Source of the DNA: Ctena decussata
Taxonomy: Eukaryota > Mollusca > Bivalvia > Lucinida > Lucinidae
Length of the DNA: 64,000 nucleotides
Direction: 5' to 3'
Assembly: GCA_963989385.1 (NCBI GenBank)
Contig: OZ022515.1
Coordinates: 9,580,803-9,644,802 of the forward strand
Position 1 is the stretch's first letter; each line of letters opens with the position of its first letter. Both the position numbers and the translations under genes were made by a program. Below, in pieces: positions 34,613-44,989 of the stretch. Below the pieces are notes generated by a model. The model saw nothing but the letters and a program-made list of their open reading frames with translations. It was not told where the DNA came from and did no database searches.

Positions 34613-34978
34613 TGGGAAACTTAACATAGCGATGCAAACGTCCCAAGAGTGCCAAAACAACACGTCTGATTATTCTACAGGCAGTTGATCTGTTAATGTT
34701 AACTAAATCATCCACTGCATTTTGGAAGCAACCCTTGCCAAAAATGTCAAGCCCACAAGGGCCTGGATTTTGGCTGGAATAGCATACGCGCGTCAAGTTT
34801 GATGTTTTAAGTCTGGTTGCAGCTAATCTATCAGTTCAAGCAGCCTATGGTGTGGCAAACGAAACCGTTCATATAGCTCTACATCATTATATGTATCCAA
34901 AGGATTTGTTCTGTCTCTGATTATTCTGTCTCTCTTTAAAACCCTTCTATATTGCAAATTGTGAATCCAATGTAACAT
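34578..34978 (-). pseudogene. PIF/Harbinger transposase, N-terminal remnant
   Basis: ATG at 34976-34978 (minus) opens 51 codons containing RRVLKRDRIIRDRTNPLDTY and ELYERFRLPHHRLLELID, the hallmark N-terminus of Harbinger transposases (compare HARBI1). A TAG stop follows at 34823-34825 and a TGA at 34793-34795. The frame then reads AIPAKIQALVGLTFLA, and a frameshift near 34740 leads to the helix-turn-helix segment (CFQNAVDDLVNINRSTACRI, then YVKFPITGDKI) to about 34578. Homology stops there: the DDE catalytic domain is absent, apparently removed by a deletion that brought the Myb-like pseudogene's 3' end up to this point. The protein cannot be functional. Confidence 0.85.
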
Positions 34979-35220
34979 TCCGGCCATGTTTAAATGAGCC
35001 ACTAACGAAATAACTCAAAATGAACACCTTACGCCAGTGTTAAGTCTACTTTAAAGCAGACGTGAGCTTTAGAGCGATTTTACGACTAAGTTTACGACAC
35101 GCCTCGGTTGTGCACACGGATTAAATTTCTGCGACAACTTTACGACGAACGTACGTCGAGCGTACGCTTACGTCTGCTTTGTGCACTCGGCCCCAGGCCA
35201 TGTGTGTTTTGTGCTTTACA

Positions 35221-35342
35221 ATTCTAAGCGCGGAGCGTTTTACGCTAAGAATCGTGAATCATTGAATATTTCGGGCTTCATGGTTCTTAGCGTTAAGCAC
35301 TTTTTCTATAGAAAAAGTGCTTAACGCTAAGAATCATGAAGC
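35221..35342. repeat. Two palindromes between the Harbinger element and its MITE
   Basis: At 35222-35253, ATTCTAAGCGCGGAGCG pairs with TTTTACGCTAAGAAT. At 35275-35342, a 68-bp almost perfect palindrome has arms GCTTCATGGTTCTTAGCG and TTAAGCACTTTTTCTA and complements, with a single mismatch. Both share the motif CGCTAAGAAT. Confidence 0.8.
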
Positions 35343-35368
35343 GCGAGACGCCCAGTCGAATATGTCCT

Positions 35369-35612
35369 GGGGCCGAGTGCACAAAGCAAACGCAAGCCTA
35401 CGCCCGACGTACGTCTGTCGTAAAACTGTCGCAGAAAATTTTAATCCGTGTGCACAACCAAGGCGTGTCGTAAACTAAGTTGTAAAATAGCTTCAAAACT
35501 CATAAATCGCCTCGTGCACTTGGATTAAAATACAGTCGTAGTACAGACTTAGTCGCGCCGACGTTCGTAAGCTACACCGGCGTAGATTACGCCACCTTTG
35601 TGCACTCGGCCG
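35369..35612. mobile_element. Harbinger-derived MITE (244 bp)
   Basis: The ends GGGGCCGAGTGCACAAAG and CTTTGTGCACTCGGCCGC match the TIRs of 33700-35194. The left half aligns with the reverse complement of the larger element's right end (for example TTTTAATCCGTGTGCACAAC). The right half aligns with the reverse complement of its left end (for example CTTGGATTAAAATACAGTCG). It is therefore an internally deleted copy in opposite orientation. Confidence 0.85.
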
Positions 35613-35668
35613 CTGGTGTTAGCAAACTAAACAGCATAGATGTGATTTATTCCATTTATTGGTACTGT

Positions 35669-35858
35669 GTCTTTTAAAGTTGTTATAAACACATTCATTC
35701 TCTGTTATATAGAACACAACTTGTATTCACAATTATTTTATGGCCCTGTTATGTCATGACCTATTTGAGACGGGGAATTTTATTTGATGAAACAGTGATT
35801 TCACTGAACTGTTGCATAACAGGGTTATGGCACCAAATAAACATTTTTTGTCTTTAAG
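35669..35858. mobile_element. M180 MITE, copy 2
   Basis: Degenerate left end (GTCTTTTAAAG) and intact right TTTTTTGTCTTTAAG. Blocks TTTGATGAAACAG, TGTTGCATAAC and GGCACCAAATAAACA match 24803-24984. Confidence 0.7.
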
Positions 35859-36086
35859 CAATAAATCGAAATTATAAGAGTGATGCAGATTATTCCGTAT
35901 GGGGTAAGCAGTTTTAGAAAATACAAAATGCGCTTATAATAACTTTTTCAGTGTTTCAACTAAATTATTTAGTGTGGCAATACCACTCACTTTAACCAAT
36001 CACGTTTTACGGAAATAACGGTCCAGTATATTAGCTGAACTGGTGTACAGTCTTGTGTGCTCGTGTTTTCACGTGCAATCTAATTG

Positions 36087-36262
36087 CTTAAAGACAAATA
36101 TTTCTACTATATAGAACACATCTCCAGTTGTTAGTGATTTTATGACCATGTTATGTCATTACCTTAAGAGATGAGGTATTTGTTTTGATGAAATAGAAGT
36201 GTCATTGGACTGCTGCATAAAAGGATTATGGCACCCAATAAACATAAATAATTGTCTTTAAA
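36087..36262. mobile_element. M180 MITE, copy 3
   Basis: CTTAAAGACAAATATTTCTA to AATAATTGTCTTTAAA. It shares TTATGTCAT, TTTGATGAAATAG and GGCACCCAATAAACA with the other copies. Confidence 0.75.
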
Positions 36263-37253
36263 ACAGTATTCCTACCCAAATTTCATATTTTCTCAAAATC
36301 TTTGTACAGAGTTTTTCTATGCAAGCAAACTCATAAAAACTCTGATTTCCATTCACTTCAGGACTCATTTGTACATGTAAATATGTCACTTATAAGCAAA
36401 GAAATGCGTAATATAGTTTGTGCTCGAGCGGAACTTTTTCCTCTATCACATAGCCATGTAAAATTGCAAAAATGATCAGCTCATACTGCGTTACGGTCTG
36501 TACTGTGTCAACAATTTTCCATTTGTATTTTTTGTTTTTGGTCTGTAGATTTTTTTAATGTTGCCCATGTTTCTGTCCGGTCGGCAAACTTACATTTGAA
36601 TTAAGGACGAGGGTTTTGGATAAAACTGTTCTCTTCTCTCTTTTTTCATTATTTTTCTCTCTTTCTCTCAATACTTAAACCAGCAGTGCCGACTCACTTT
36701 GTCTACAAAAGTACCAATGTCCCTCGGACGTACATGGTGATTTTTGGAGACAAAAAGTTCTGACATTTTCAGAAATCTGCGGACAAACTGAAAACAATAT
36801 CATCAAGCAAAACTCGGATTATATCACTTCAACATATATCCCAAGACTAAATTTATCCTTGCTCTAACCCTGTCTATCATTTGGCCTATATCAGAACTTA
36901 TCTCTTATTCTGTTTCCTAATACATACACAAACAGTCTTTGATCTATAGTAAAATAAGAAAGCCTAAATTCAGTTAAGTATGTTACTGCGTTAAATATTA
37001 GATTACGGTCGATACACTTTCTTGTTTTGGGCTAATTGATACGTTGTGGGTGACAGACTGTTTGACATATGTGTGAGATAGCCTCTGTGCATGTGCAAGG
37101 CATGAAGAATCAGATCAGCCTTCGCATTTGCGTAGACTTGTCATTCTTCTTTGTTCAAATGCACTAGGAAATTCAGTAGAGCATGAAGCTAAAACTATGT
37201 GCATGCCTTTGTCTTAACATAACAATGTAGCTTTTGTTTTTTTTATCTTTTAT
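36263..37253. other. No gene recognised
   Basis: About 1 kb of AT-rich sequence. Near 37080-37180 there are weak echoes of the palindromic MITE (AATCAGATCAGCC, GCGTAGACTTGTCA). Confidence 0.35.
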
Positions 37254-37491
37254 TGAGTAGCGACACGAGAAAACCAACAAAGTGGTTGTGCGTCCAGTGC
37301 AGACTCAGATCAGCCTGGGCATCCTCCCAGTTTGACCAGACTCTTCGTTGAGTGCTCAAAGGGTAGCTAAGGGTCTAAGCTACCACCATGCGGACAGCGA
37401 AGACTCTGATCAGACTGGGCGGGTGCCCAGGCTGATCTGAGTCTGCGCTGGGCGCACAACCACATTGTTGGTTCTGTCGTGTCGCGACTCA
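37254..37491. mobile_element. 240-bp palindromic MITE
   Basis: Complete copy, TGAGTAGCGACACGAGAAAA to GTCGTGTCGCGACTCA. The two terminal changes (TAGCG and GCGAC) differ from consensus. Confidence 0.85.
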
Positions 37492-38177
37492 ATTATATAT
37501 TTTGGCTGATGTTTATCACGATGCGACTTTCTCCCTGCCAGTTATCCTTTATCAGCATTCTTCCTTGCTCTCATTTAATCTTAGATACTAAACAACCATA
37601 CTTCAGTCGCTATGAACTAAATCAAAAGAGTAATACGATTTCAAATATGTATTTTAACAACTGAACATCGCGGTTCGTGTGAATTGTGCTTTAAGAACGA
37701 TGTATTTGCAAAACAGACAGAAAAGTCTTTCCAGCTGTATCAAATTTGATTTCGTCGCTTTGAGAGACAAAGAAATATCTAGATCACCGCACAGTAGAAG
37801 ACAGGTCTGCCTCAAAATTACCTCTTGGAAACCAAAGGAGCCTCTGATTCTCCAAATCGGCCGCAGCCATTCAGGGCATGCTCAAAAGACTGGTTGCAAC
37901 AGCATTGGTTTTGCGACCGCTCTGAAACTTTGAAGTGACCGCATTGAAACCGAAACCTCTTTGCGACTGTTATTTTTAGTCGCCAACAGCACGAGCGAAA
38001 AAATTCTAAAAATTTGGACACTTGGAATAATCACCGTCACAGTTCAAAAATAGAACAGATTTGTTTTTCGGTGCAGTAATGCTTCTAAAAGATGCAGATG
38101 GAATGGCAGAGGCTGTAGATCCTGATCAGATCTATGTCTGCCCTGTTTGTTAAGATCTAAATGTCCCAATATTTAGA
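37492..38177. other. No gene recognised
   Basis: Opposed frames at 37679-37933 (plus) and 37818-38021 (minus) overlap and carry no known domain. Confidence 0.3.
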
Positions 38178-38502
38178 TTTTTTACTTTTGGTTGCATCGC
38201 GATTTTGAATAGTGGTTGCATCGCGATTTTTTACTGTTGGTTGCATCGTGATATTTTACTGTTGGTTGCATCGCGATTTTTCACTGTTGGTTGCATTGCG
38301 ATTTTTTACTGTTTGTTGCTTCACGACTTTTCACCGATCGTTGCATCGCGATTTTTACTGTTGGTTGCATCGCAATTTTTTACTGTTGGTTGCATCGCTT
38401 TTTATATCTGTTGGTTGCATCGCGATTTTTCACTGTTGGTTCCATCGTGATTTTTACTGATGGTTGCATCGCGATATTTTACTAATGGTTGCATCGCGAT
38501 CG
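38178..38502. repeat. 25-bp tandem repeat, about 13 units
   Basis: The unit is approximately GGTTGCATCGCGATTTTTTA plus CTGTT, with length varying from 23 to 27 bp. All plus-strand frames stay open for 60-80 codons because the unit lacks stops; no protein is inferred. The array ends at GCATCGCGATCGCAG and is followed by an inverted pair (GGCATGGCTGGAACAGCCATGC type) at about 38518-38541. Confidence 0.9.
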
Positions 38503-38544
38503 CAGTATCAGTGTGGCAGCATGGCTGTTCCAGCCATGCCGCCG

Positions 38545-39799
38545 AACTGCTAATGCGATCGTAATGAGACCATAAACAGTCAGGTGCATAACCTCTATAA
38601 GTTCAAAAATAAAACTTGAAGCAGTTATAATTTTTTGCGACTATAGCAAAAGTAACCTGTTGAAGTTACAGCGTCTTTTTTCACCTTCATATTCTGGAGT
38701 GATCGTAATTTTTATGGACAGGTGGGCGTTTGTTCTGAAAGATCTCTTACATAACTATATGATTAAGCAATAAAACTATGTACGCATTGTCTAGAAATTG
38801 GTACGCAGGACCCTTGAAGATCAGGAAATGAACTACTTTTTAACTTACAACAGTTATTTTTTGGGGAGATTGCAAATCTGACATTGGCCTAAATGATTTC
38901 AGACATAACTTAAATGAGTTATTTTCTACAGCCTCACTTTGAAATTAGTGGTAAAAAGGGTACTTTATAACTGCTTCAAGTTACATTTGTTTCACTTTTA
39001 AAGGTTATGCTCCTGACTGATAAACAAACTAAAAATCTTACCTTTAGATCTGTCCATAATTGTAAAACTAGAAATGAGTCCAAAACACACTATAAAAGTC
39101 AATACTCTGAATAAACACTCCATTTTATTCATCTTGCTTTTTTCTTTCTTCTGTTCTTCAATTCCTAAATAAAAATCTTCACCGTTTCGTCGATTTGCTG
39201 TCGATCTCTCTTTTCACTGTTTTGTAGAACTATATTTTCACTATTTTTGTGGCTGTGTCTTTCCCCTGCTTTTGTTAATCTATTTTGCAGTAGTTTTGTT
39301 TATCTCTATCCAAGTTTTTTTTCTTTTTATATTTTTACACAGCCTTGTTGATTTTTGGCTGTTCTGTACTCTGTTATATATGCGTAAAAATATGATAATA
39401 ATAAATAAAATCTGTAAATCGACACTTTATATCTCAGTTAATGATTTTAGTGCTGCATACTGTTGAACGTCATTGAATTTTAGATAAGCTAAATGCATCA
39501 AAGAATTTTTTTAAATTTTTTTTGTCCCTCTCCGAAATATATTGCTGACTACTGTAACACGAATACGAACTTCAGGTTTAGTTTATGACTATTTATTACT
39601 ACATTCATGTATACATGTATAAATTCGTGCTTGTTAGGGAAAATCAAAAGTTCTTTTTTCGTGTGTATAAATCTTATCGGAAAATTATACTGTGTGCGTT
39701 AGTGAATAATTCCTGCTTTCCAAACGAAAAAAGTCACAGACTGATATTAAATTTCTTCACTAACAGATACTAGTTCTAATTCTATGATGAATACCCTAA
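38545..39799. other. No gene recognised
   Basis: About 1.2 kb of AT-rich DNA. Frames at 39272-39466 and 39585-39773 are hydrophobic or low in complexity and unassigned. Confidence 0.35.
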
Positions 39800-39937
39800 A
39801 CCTTGAGACACATCACGTGATTACTGTAATTAATCTTAAATTTGAACACGTGGATTTTACCACGTGGTAAAATCCACGTGCACAAATTTAAGATTAGATT
39901 AGTTACGGTAATTACTGGATGTGTTAAACTGGTTTAT
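39800..39937. repeat. Hairpin of about 135 bp
   Basis: The centre CACGTGGATTTTACCACGTG with its continuation is a perfect palindrome around CCACGTGG. The outer arms TAATCTTAAATTTG and AATTACCGTAA-type blocks pair with mismatches. Confidence 0.8.
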
Positions 39938-41064
39938 GGACTGTCAGACAGAGCGTACCTTGAGCAGTCTGATCTGCTTCTATACTGTTTGCATTAATAT
40001 TTTTGCCTCAATTTTAGGGTGTTTACGGTAACGGCGTTACCACTTATCTTTACCTTTTTTGAACAAATATTGAGTCAGTGATAGTTGGGTCTTTGCGTAG
40101 TAAGTTGTAAAATCAATTATACGACCCTTTAGTTATCTTAACCACTTAAACAAGTCTTAAACAAGTCATTTTGTAATATCCGGATCACTCCTTTATTTTA
40201 AGTCAAAGTCTCTATAATTGTGACAGCGATATTTAAAAAAAGAATTACCGCTCTTTTGCAGTCAGTAGAATTCTGGTTATCTAACAAGTTGAAATTTAAA
40301 TAAAACTCCGTCGCCTTGTATTGTAAATGTCTTAACTATTAAACTCCGTTTTGTCGAGTAAATGTCTGAACTTAACTTATAGTTTTAATTGTGACACGGT
40401 TTTTATAATCGTCTTGCTTGTTTCTTGTATGTTTTAACAAAATAAAATGAAACCAAAACTGTAAGTACACAATAATGTCACGAAAATTACTTATTCCACC
40501 GTTAAAGTGACTCAGTTCACAAACCAGACTGAAACTTTCAACATCGAAGTGATAGATACTTCATAGTCTTTTTATTGCGCTCATGGCAATGTCTCTACAT
40601 CACGCAGTTGCTTTGTTATGTTTTTTTATTCTAAATTTGGAATCAACAAACGAATATTTCACGAAATATGGGGTAATTTATAGGTGATAACACCAACAAT
40701 TTATACAAAAATGGCGTTTCTAGTTACTAAACATCTGTCCTCCTCTGATTTATTAATGCACTTTAGCATCTATCCTTTTGTCATGCGGTATAGTCTGATG
40801 CCTTCAGATTTTCGTTCTTAAAGCCAAAGCTTGTTTTATCGCTCTCTGTCTTCTATTCGCGCAAGTCAGTTTCGAACTTAACAGGTGCTTAATTGAAACT
40901 CTTCTAGACTAAGCCTGGTTAACAACTCAACGCACACTGTAATTCGCAAGCAGCGTGCAGGTTGCTTATTGATTTTATATTGGTAAAGGCATCTGGTAAA
41001 ATATACGGTTCATTCCGATAACGTTAAGGTATACCCTGATCCAAAAGAATTGTCAGGGCGGAGT
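39938..41064. other. No gene recognised
   Basis: No supported gene or repeat over about 1.1 kb. Confidence 0.3.
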
Positions 41065-41404
41065 CAGGCCCGGATCCAGACCATAACATACTGGTGGGGC
41101 TCTGGATAACTGATAACTGGCGGGGCTGAGAGGTGCCGAGAGCCGAGATATATTTGGGAAGTGGGAGGGGAAGGGGTGGTTTGGCGGAGGGGAGGGGGCG
41201 AGGCTTGAAAATATATGACATAATAAGGGATCCATTTGATGAGAATTTTTGGTGTCTTTTTGCCTTGAAATATATGTTGTGAGATCTCATTAGAATCGCC
41301 TCACCGAGGCGATTCTAATGAGATCTCACAACATATATTTTAATCTTACCGGGTCCAGGTGGCGGGGCTGAAGCCCCAGAGCCCACCCCCTGGATCCGGG
41401 GCTG
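41065..41404. mobile_element. hAT-like MITE carrying a perfect palindrome
   Basis: Inverted ends CAGGCCCGGATCCAG and CTGGATCCGGGGCTG. Inner GGTGGGGCTCTGG and CCCCAGAGCCCACC also pair. CAGG...CTG ends suggest hAT affinity, which is only inference. The palindrome at 41268-41340 lies inside. Confidence 0.5.
41268..41340. repeat. 73-bp perfect palindrome
   Basis: 35-bp arms without a mismatch (AAATATATGTTGTGAGATCT, then CATTAGAATCGCCTC) and a 3-nt loop, ACC. The core CATTAGAATCGCCT is shared with 15724-15776. Confidence 0.95.
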
Positions 41405-41654
41405 GGAGTTATATGTGTACCTTCCCCTAGACTTCTCTATTGTGCAAAAAGGGACACAGGACATACACGCTGCTCATTCACCGGTAACAAAAAATTATTT
41501 AGCTGTAACAAAACATGCAAATAAAATTTAAAGTTATGCAACAACTGGATATGCGGTATAGCCAACAAAAGACGCACGTGGCTAGCCATATTACCTTGTC
41601 CTTGTACAACGTCGATCAACAAGGGGTGGATTGACGACTTGCGATTGTACGTCC

Positions 41655-41815
41655 TTTTCAGCAGTATTTCAGTCATATCAGGACGATGGGAGAGTGATAA
41701 TAACAGGCTCTGTTCAATGAAACCCGGTTAACAATTGAGAACGCCTCATGGGAGTCGAGCTCGGGACCGCTATATCAGCAGGCCAGCGCTTCACCCACGA
41801 CTGATCAGATACACA
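41655..41815 (-). mobile_element. SINE family S1 with tRNA-like head, minus strand
   Basis: Minus strand: GTGGGTGAAGCGCTGG (A-box-like), GAGCTCGACTCCC (B-box-like), then a body, then CATCGTCCTGATATGACTGA with AATACTGCTGAAAAGGACGT. This links the S1 3' domain to a tRNA-derived head in one copy. Confidence 0.7.
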
Positions 41816-42234
41816 AGCTCATCTTATTCTTTCCTTTTCGCATATCCTATAAGGTATCTTTTCATGCGACGCCAATCATTTACTACTTAGATATACCAGA
41901 TCAACTGCAAGGATGCACAGACTGACCTGAGTCGTGTTTGTTCACACTTTCAATAGGTTTCGCTTTTTCAGTAACGAAATAAAGAACATACGAGTAACGT
42001 TTTTCAACATTGCACTTGGCAGTTTACGTCCTATAGTTTAAGCGTTACAATATTTATGAAATGCTTCATTTTGCGAGCCAAGAGAGATTCGCAAATATAA
42101 GAGTAAATAAATTGTCGCGAATATTTATATGTAGGGTGTGCCCGACTTAGGCACTATGCTGACTCTGACTTTAAGATTATGCATACAGGGATTATGTTAT
42201 ACGTATATAAACGCCGGAACTTCGCGCCCCGCAG
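41816..42234. other. No gene recognised
   Basis: No supported feature. A weak MITE-like block (ACAGACTGACCTGAGTC) lies near 41918. Confidence 0.3.
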
Positions 42235-42310
42235 TCTGCTAAGATCTGGCTTCCCTAGTTCGAATCCCGCGGCGGCGGTATTCGTCACGCCGTAAACGGC
42301 GCTTCCGTAC
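42235..42310 (+). repeat. Possible SINE head fragment
   Basis: CCCTAGTTCGAATCCCGCGG contains a B-box-like GTTCGAATCCC. The preceding bases do not form a clear D arm or acceptor stem. Confidence 0.3.
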
Positions 42311-42340
42311 GCGCAGAATACTATTATCATCTTAATAAAA

Positions 42341-42578
42341 TAAGCCGCGACACGAGAAAACCAACAATGTGGTCGTGCGCCCAGCACAGACTCAGATCAG
42401 CTTGGGCATTCGCCCAGTCTGATCAGACTCTTTGCTAAGCGCTTAAAGGGTAGCCAAGGGGCTAAGCTACCTTCATGCGGACAGCAAAGACTCTGATCAG
42501 ACTGGGCGGATGCCCAGGCTGATCTGAGTCTGAGCTGGACGCACGACCACATTGTTGTTTTTATCGTGTCGCGGCTCA
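42341..42578. mobile_element. 240-bp palindromic MITE
   Basis: Complete copy, TAAGCCGCGACACGAGAAAA to TTATCGTGTCGCGGCTCA. Confidence 0.85.
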
Positions 42579-42705
42579 AATGCGACTTCCTTCTTACTTT
42601 TTTGTATCAACATATAGATACGCCTTTCATACACGACAGTAAATGTGGTGCCGAAGAACCGATAGAAGGCATCTTCTGATTGGTCAGATTATATTTGGAG
42701 AAATA

Positions 42706-42968
42706 CGGGTGGACCCGTATATTTACGGGTCGACCCGTATTTAAGATACGGGTGGACCCGTAAAATACGGGTCGACTTGTAATTAACGGGTCGACCCGTA
42801 AATGCAAGTAGACCCGTAAAAAACGGGTCGACCCGTAAATATACGGGTCGCCCCCGCAAATTTAGGGGTCGACCCGTATTTCAGATACGGGTCGACCCGT
42901 AAATTTACGGGTCGACCAGTAAAAATACGGGTCGACCCGTATTTCTGAAATACGGGTCGATCCGTATC
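42706..42968. repeat. Tandem repeat of a 14-bp palindrome
   Basis: ACGGGTCGACCCGT, a perfect palindrome centred on GTCGAC, recurs with AAATTTAC-type spacers. There are over ten units, each about 20 bp. Early units are variants (ACGGGTGGACCCGT). Because each unit is self-complementary, the array reads alike on both strands. Confidence 0.95.
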
Positions 42969-44115
42969 GGTGCTTTTGACCTAATTGGTACACCATAGAC
43001 AACAGGTACAATAACGATGCGTTATGCTTAGTGAACTTGAACAAGCGTGCAAAAATTTATTCTACCGAATCTTCCAGTGGACTGATCGAATTTGACAGTG
43101 ATTGCCAGCGCATATTTGTTACCGCCCTGACATTTCTTTTGGATCAAGGTATAATTGGGTACACTTTCAGGGGAAGTATATTTGCCATTTTTACTTTTGC
43201 CTCCCTTCTCCATGGGAGACAACTCTGAAAGAAAAAGAATTTGCTCCTCTTGGTGCAAATATTTTTTAAGAGTACATCCATTTTCAAATGGTGTTGTCGT
43301 TCATGGAGCAAACAGGAAGTCATGAAAGTTCTCCCCCTTTTTAAAAATGGCGGAAAATATGCATGTCAACCAATATACTTTAAACATTAGTTATATCGTA
43401 GAATGTCCGTTCGAGTGGAGGAATAATCTACAACCTAATGGGCAACTTTCCAATAACTGAGTCTCACCAATACCTGTGCGACATGATACACAAAAATACA
43501 TTGATTTAAATAGGAGATGACTTTTTAATAACCAGTTGTAAAATAATTATAAAAGATAGGAACGCTGTGCTGGCGGCATAGAAAACTACGTTATTTCCCA
43601 ATTACGCTAATATAGTTTTCATAATTTTATAGTAAGAACATTTTGGTCTGTTTTGGGGTTATTTGTTATGACCAGTAAAATGATTAATTATATAGCAAAA
43701 TCAGCATAAATTTGACAGATTGATACATTTTGAATTAAGATGAGTACACGATTTGAGATCTAATTGACTCTGTGCTGGCGGTTCCAGTTTCCTAAATATT
43801 AGATCTTTATACTGATATAAAATTCATTTAGCTAAACTTTGGACTTTTTAGTCTATTTTGCGATTTAAATTAGAAACCATAATTTCAAATTTAGTTAGAA
43901 TCACATTCCGGAGGTATACGGTTAATGCCGGTGGTTTACGAACAGCTGAGAAACTAAAGGATAGCTGAAGTACTAGATCATCGCATGCTATAGGTGCGTA
44001 GATTAACTGTATTTATTTATATATTGCCATAAAATCCAATTCATACGATACGTTTTGCACATCAAATTATCAAATATGCAATTTAGGACAAGTAATTTTA
44101 TTCCTATCCTTTCGG
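42969..44115. other. No gene recognised
   Basis: The segment 43190-43340 (GGGAGACAACTCTGAAAG, GAATTTGCTCCTC) resembles sequence near 14560 and may be a diffuse dispersed repeat. Frames at 43028-43258 on both strands are unassigned. Confidence 0.35.
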
Positions 44116-44393
44116 CTGGGCCGGGTAGCGCAATCGGTAGGGCATCTGACTCGTAAGTCAGAGGTCCTGGGTCCGAATCCCGGTCTGGCAACATACTTTC
44201 GTTTCTCCTTCCGCCGAATCAAGAAGGGCAGTTGTCAGTTACTGGCGAAAGTATGTGCACTTAGTACTTGTTAACCGCTTAGGAGGTCTAAGCCTGCCCA
44301 GGAATAGTGTGGTTAGGTTAACTGACCGTCCCGACATGACCTTAGTTGTTTACCGTGGACGTTAAGCATCAAATCAACCAACCAACCAACCAA
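44116..44393 (+). mobile_element. tRNA-derived SINE (S1-like), near full length
   Basis: The head at 44120-44190 resembles a tRNA: A-box TAGCGCAATCGGTAGGGC, anticodon-like stem TCTGA...TCAGA around CTCGTAAG, and T arm GGGTCCGAATCCC. Its acceptor stem closes with three wobble pairs. A 155-bp body follows, then CCCGACATGACCTTAG and GTGGACGTTAAGCATCAAAT, then a (CCAA)n tail. The 8-nt anticodon loop and the attached body and tail argue for a SINE rather than a functional tRNA-Thr(CGT) gene. Confidence 0.75.
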
Positions 44394-44887
44394 TCTTTCG
44401 TTTCATCATATTATTATTTTTTATTTCTATTATTATTTATCTATTTATTTATTTACTTACTTTTGCTTAAAATGAGAAGACAGTATTGTGATTGCAATTA
44501 GGTTCGGTACTTTAATCTTAGTAACATTTACTACCAATTATGAATTTGATCCTTTTTGCTAATTATGGCTTCAATTTGCTGCATCGGTACAGACTTTGAT
44601 GGTCTTGTAGACGACAGTTTGAAACGGAGTGAACTAATGTTGAGTGTGAATGTGTTAATGCCATTAATGGCAATTATAGTTCGCTTTACTCAGTTTTGAC
44701 TCAAGCTAAAGTTTGACATACGCGTTATTTGACCGATGGAATCTTGTGAAATGTGGAACAATATCGAAATTATACGATGCAGCGCCTCGAAAAAATTAGG
44801 CCACATTCACTTTCAAGTTTTACGACAAAGTTTTTAACATTCATATTTCAGCAATGACATGCACGAAGTCTTCCATATTTTGGAACA
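44394..44887. other. No gene recognised
   Basis: ATT-rich tract at 44405-44465; nothing else identified. Confidence 0.35.
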
Positions 44888-44973
44888 TAATCATATCATA
44901 GCATAACCTTTCATTATATAACACTATACCTCAAGCAAGGCACCCAATAAACATGAATATTTTTGTTGAAGAA
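44888..44973. mobile_element. M180 MITE fragment
   Basis: TATATAACACTATACCTC and GGCACCCAATAAACATGAAT match the start and end regions of M180. The middle is deleted. Confidence 0.45.
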
Positions 44974-44989
44974 ACATGTTTTCTAACTT

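Larger units (their letters stand above)
33700..35194. mobile_element. Decayed PIF/Harbinger DNA transposon
   Basis: The TIRs GGGGCCGAGTGCACAAAG (left) and CTTTGTGCACTCGGCCCC (right) bound about 1.5 kb. Inside are two convergent pseudogenes, a Myb/SANT-like DNA-binding protein on plus and a Harbinger transposase N-terminus on minus. That two-gene content is diagnostic of PIF/Harbinger. The catalytic part of the transposase is missing and a palindromic-MITE relative is nested near the left end. A MITE with the same ends lies 175 bp downstream. The expected 3-bp target duplication could not be set with confidence. Confidence 0.85.

Noticed and set aside
44120..44190. Functional tRNA-Thr(CGT) gene
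   Set aside because: The anticodon loop is 8 nt, the acceptor stem needs three wobble pairs, and a SINE body and CCAA tail follow directly. A tRNA-derived SINE explains it better.
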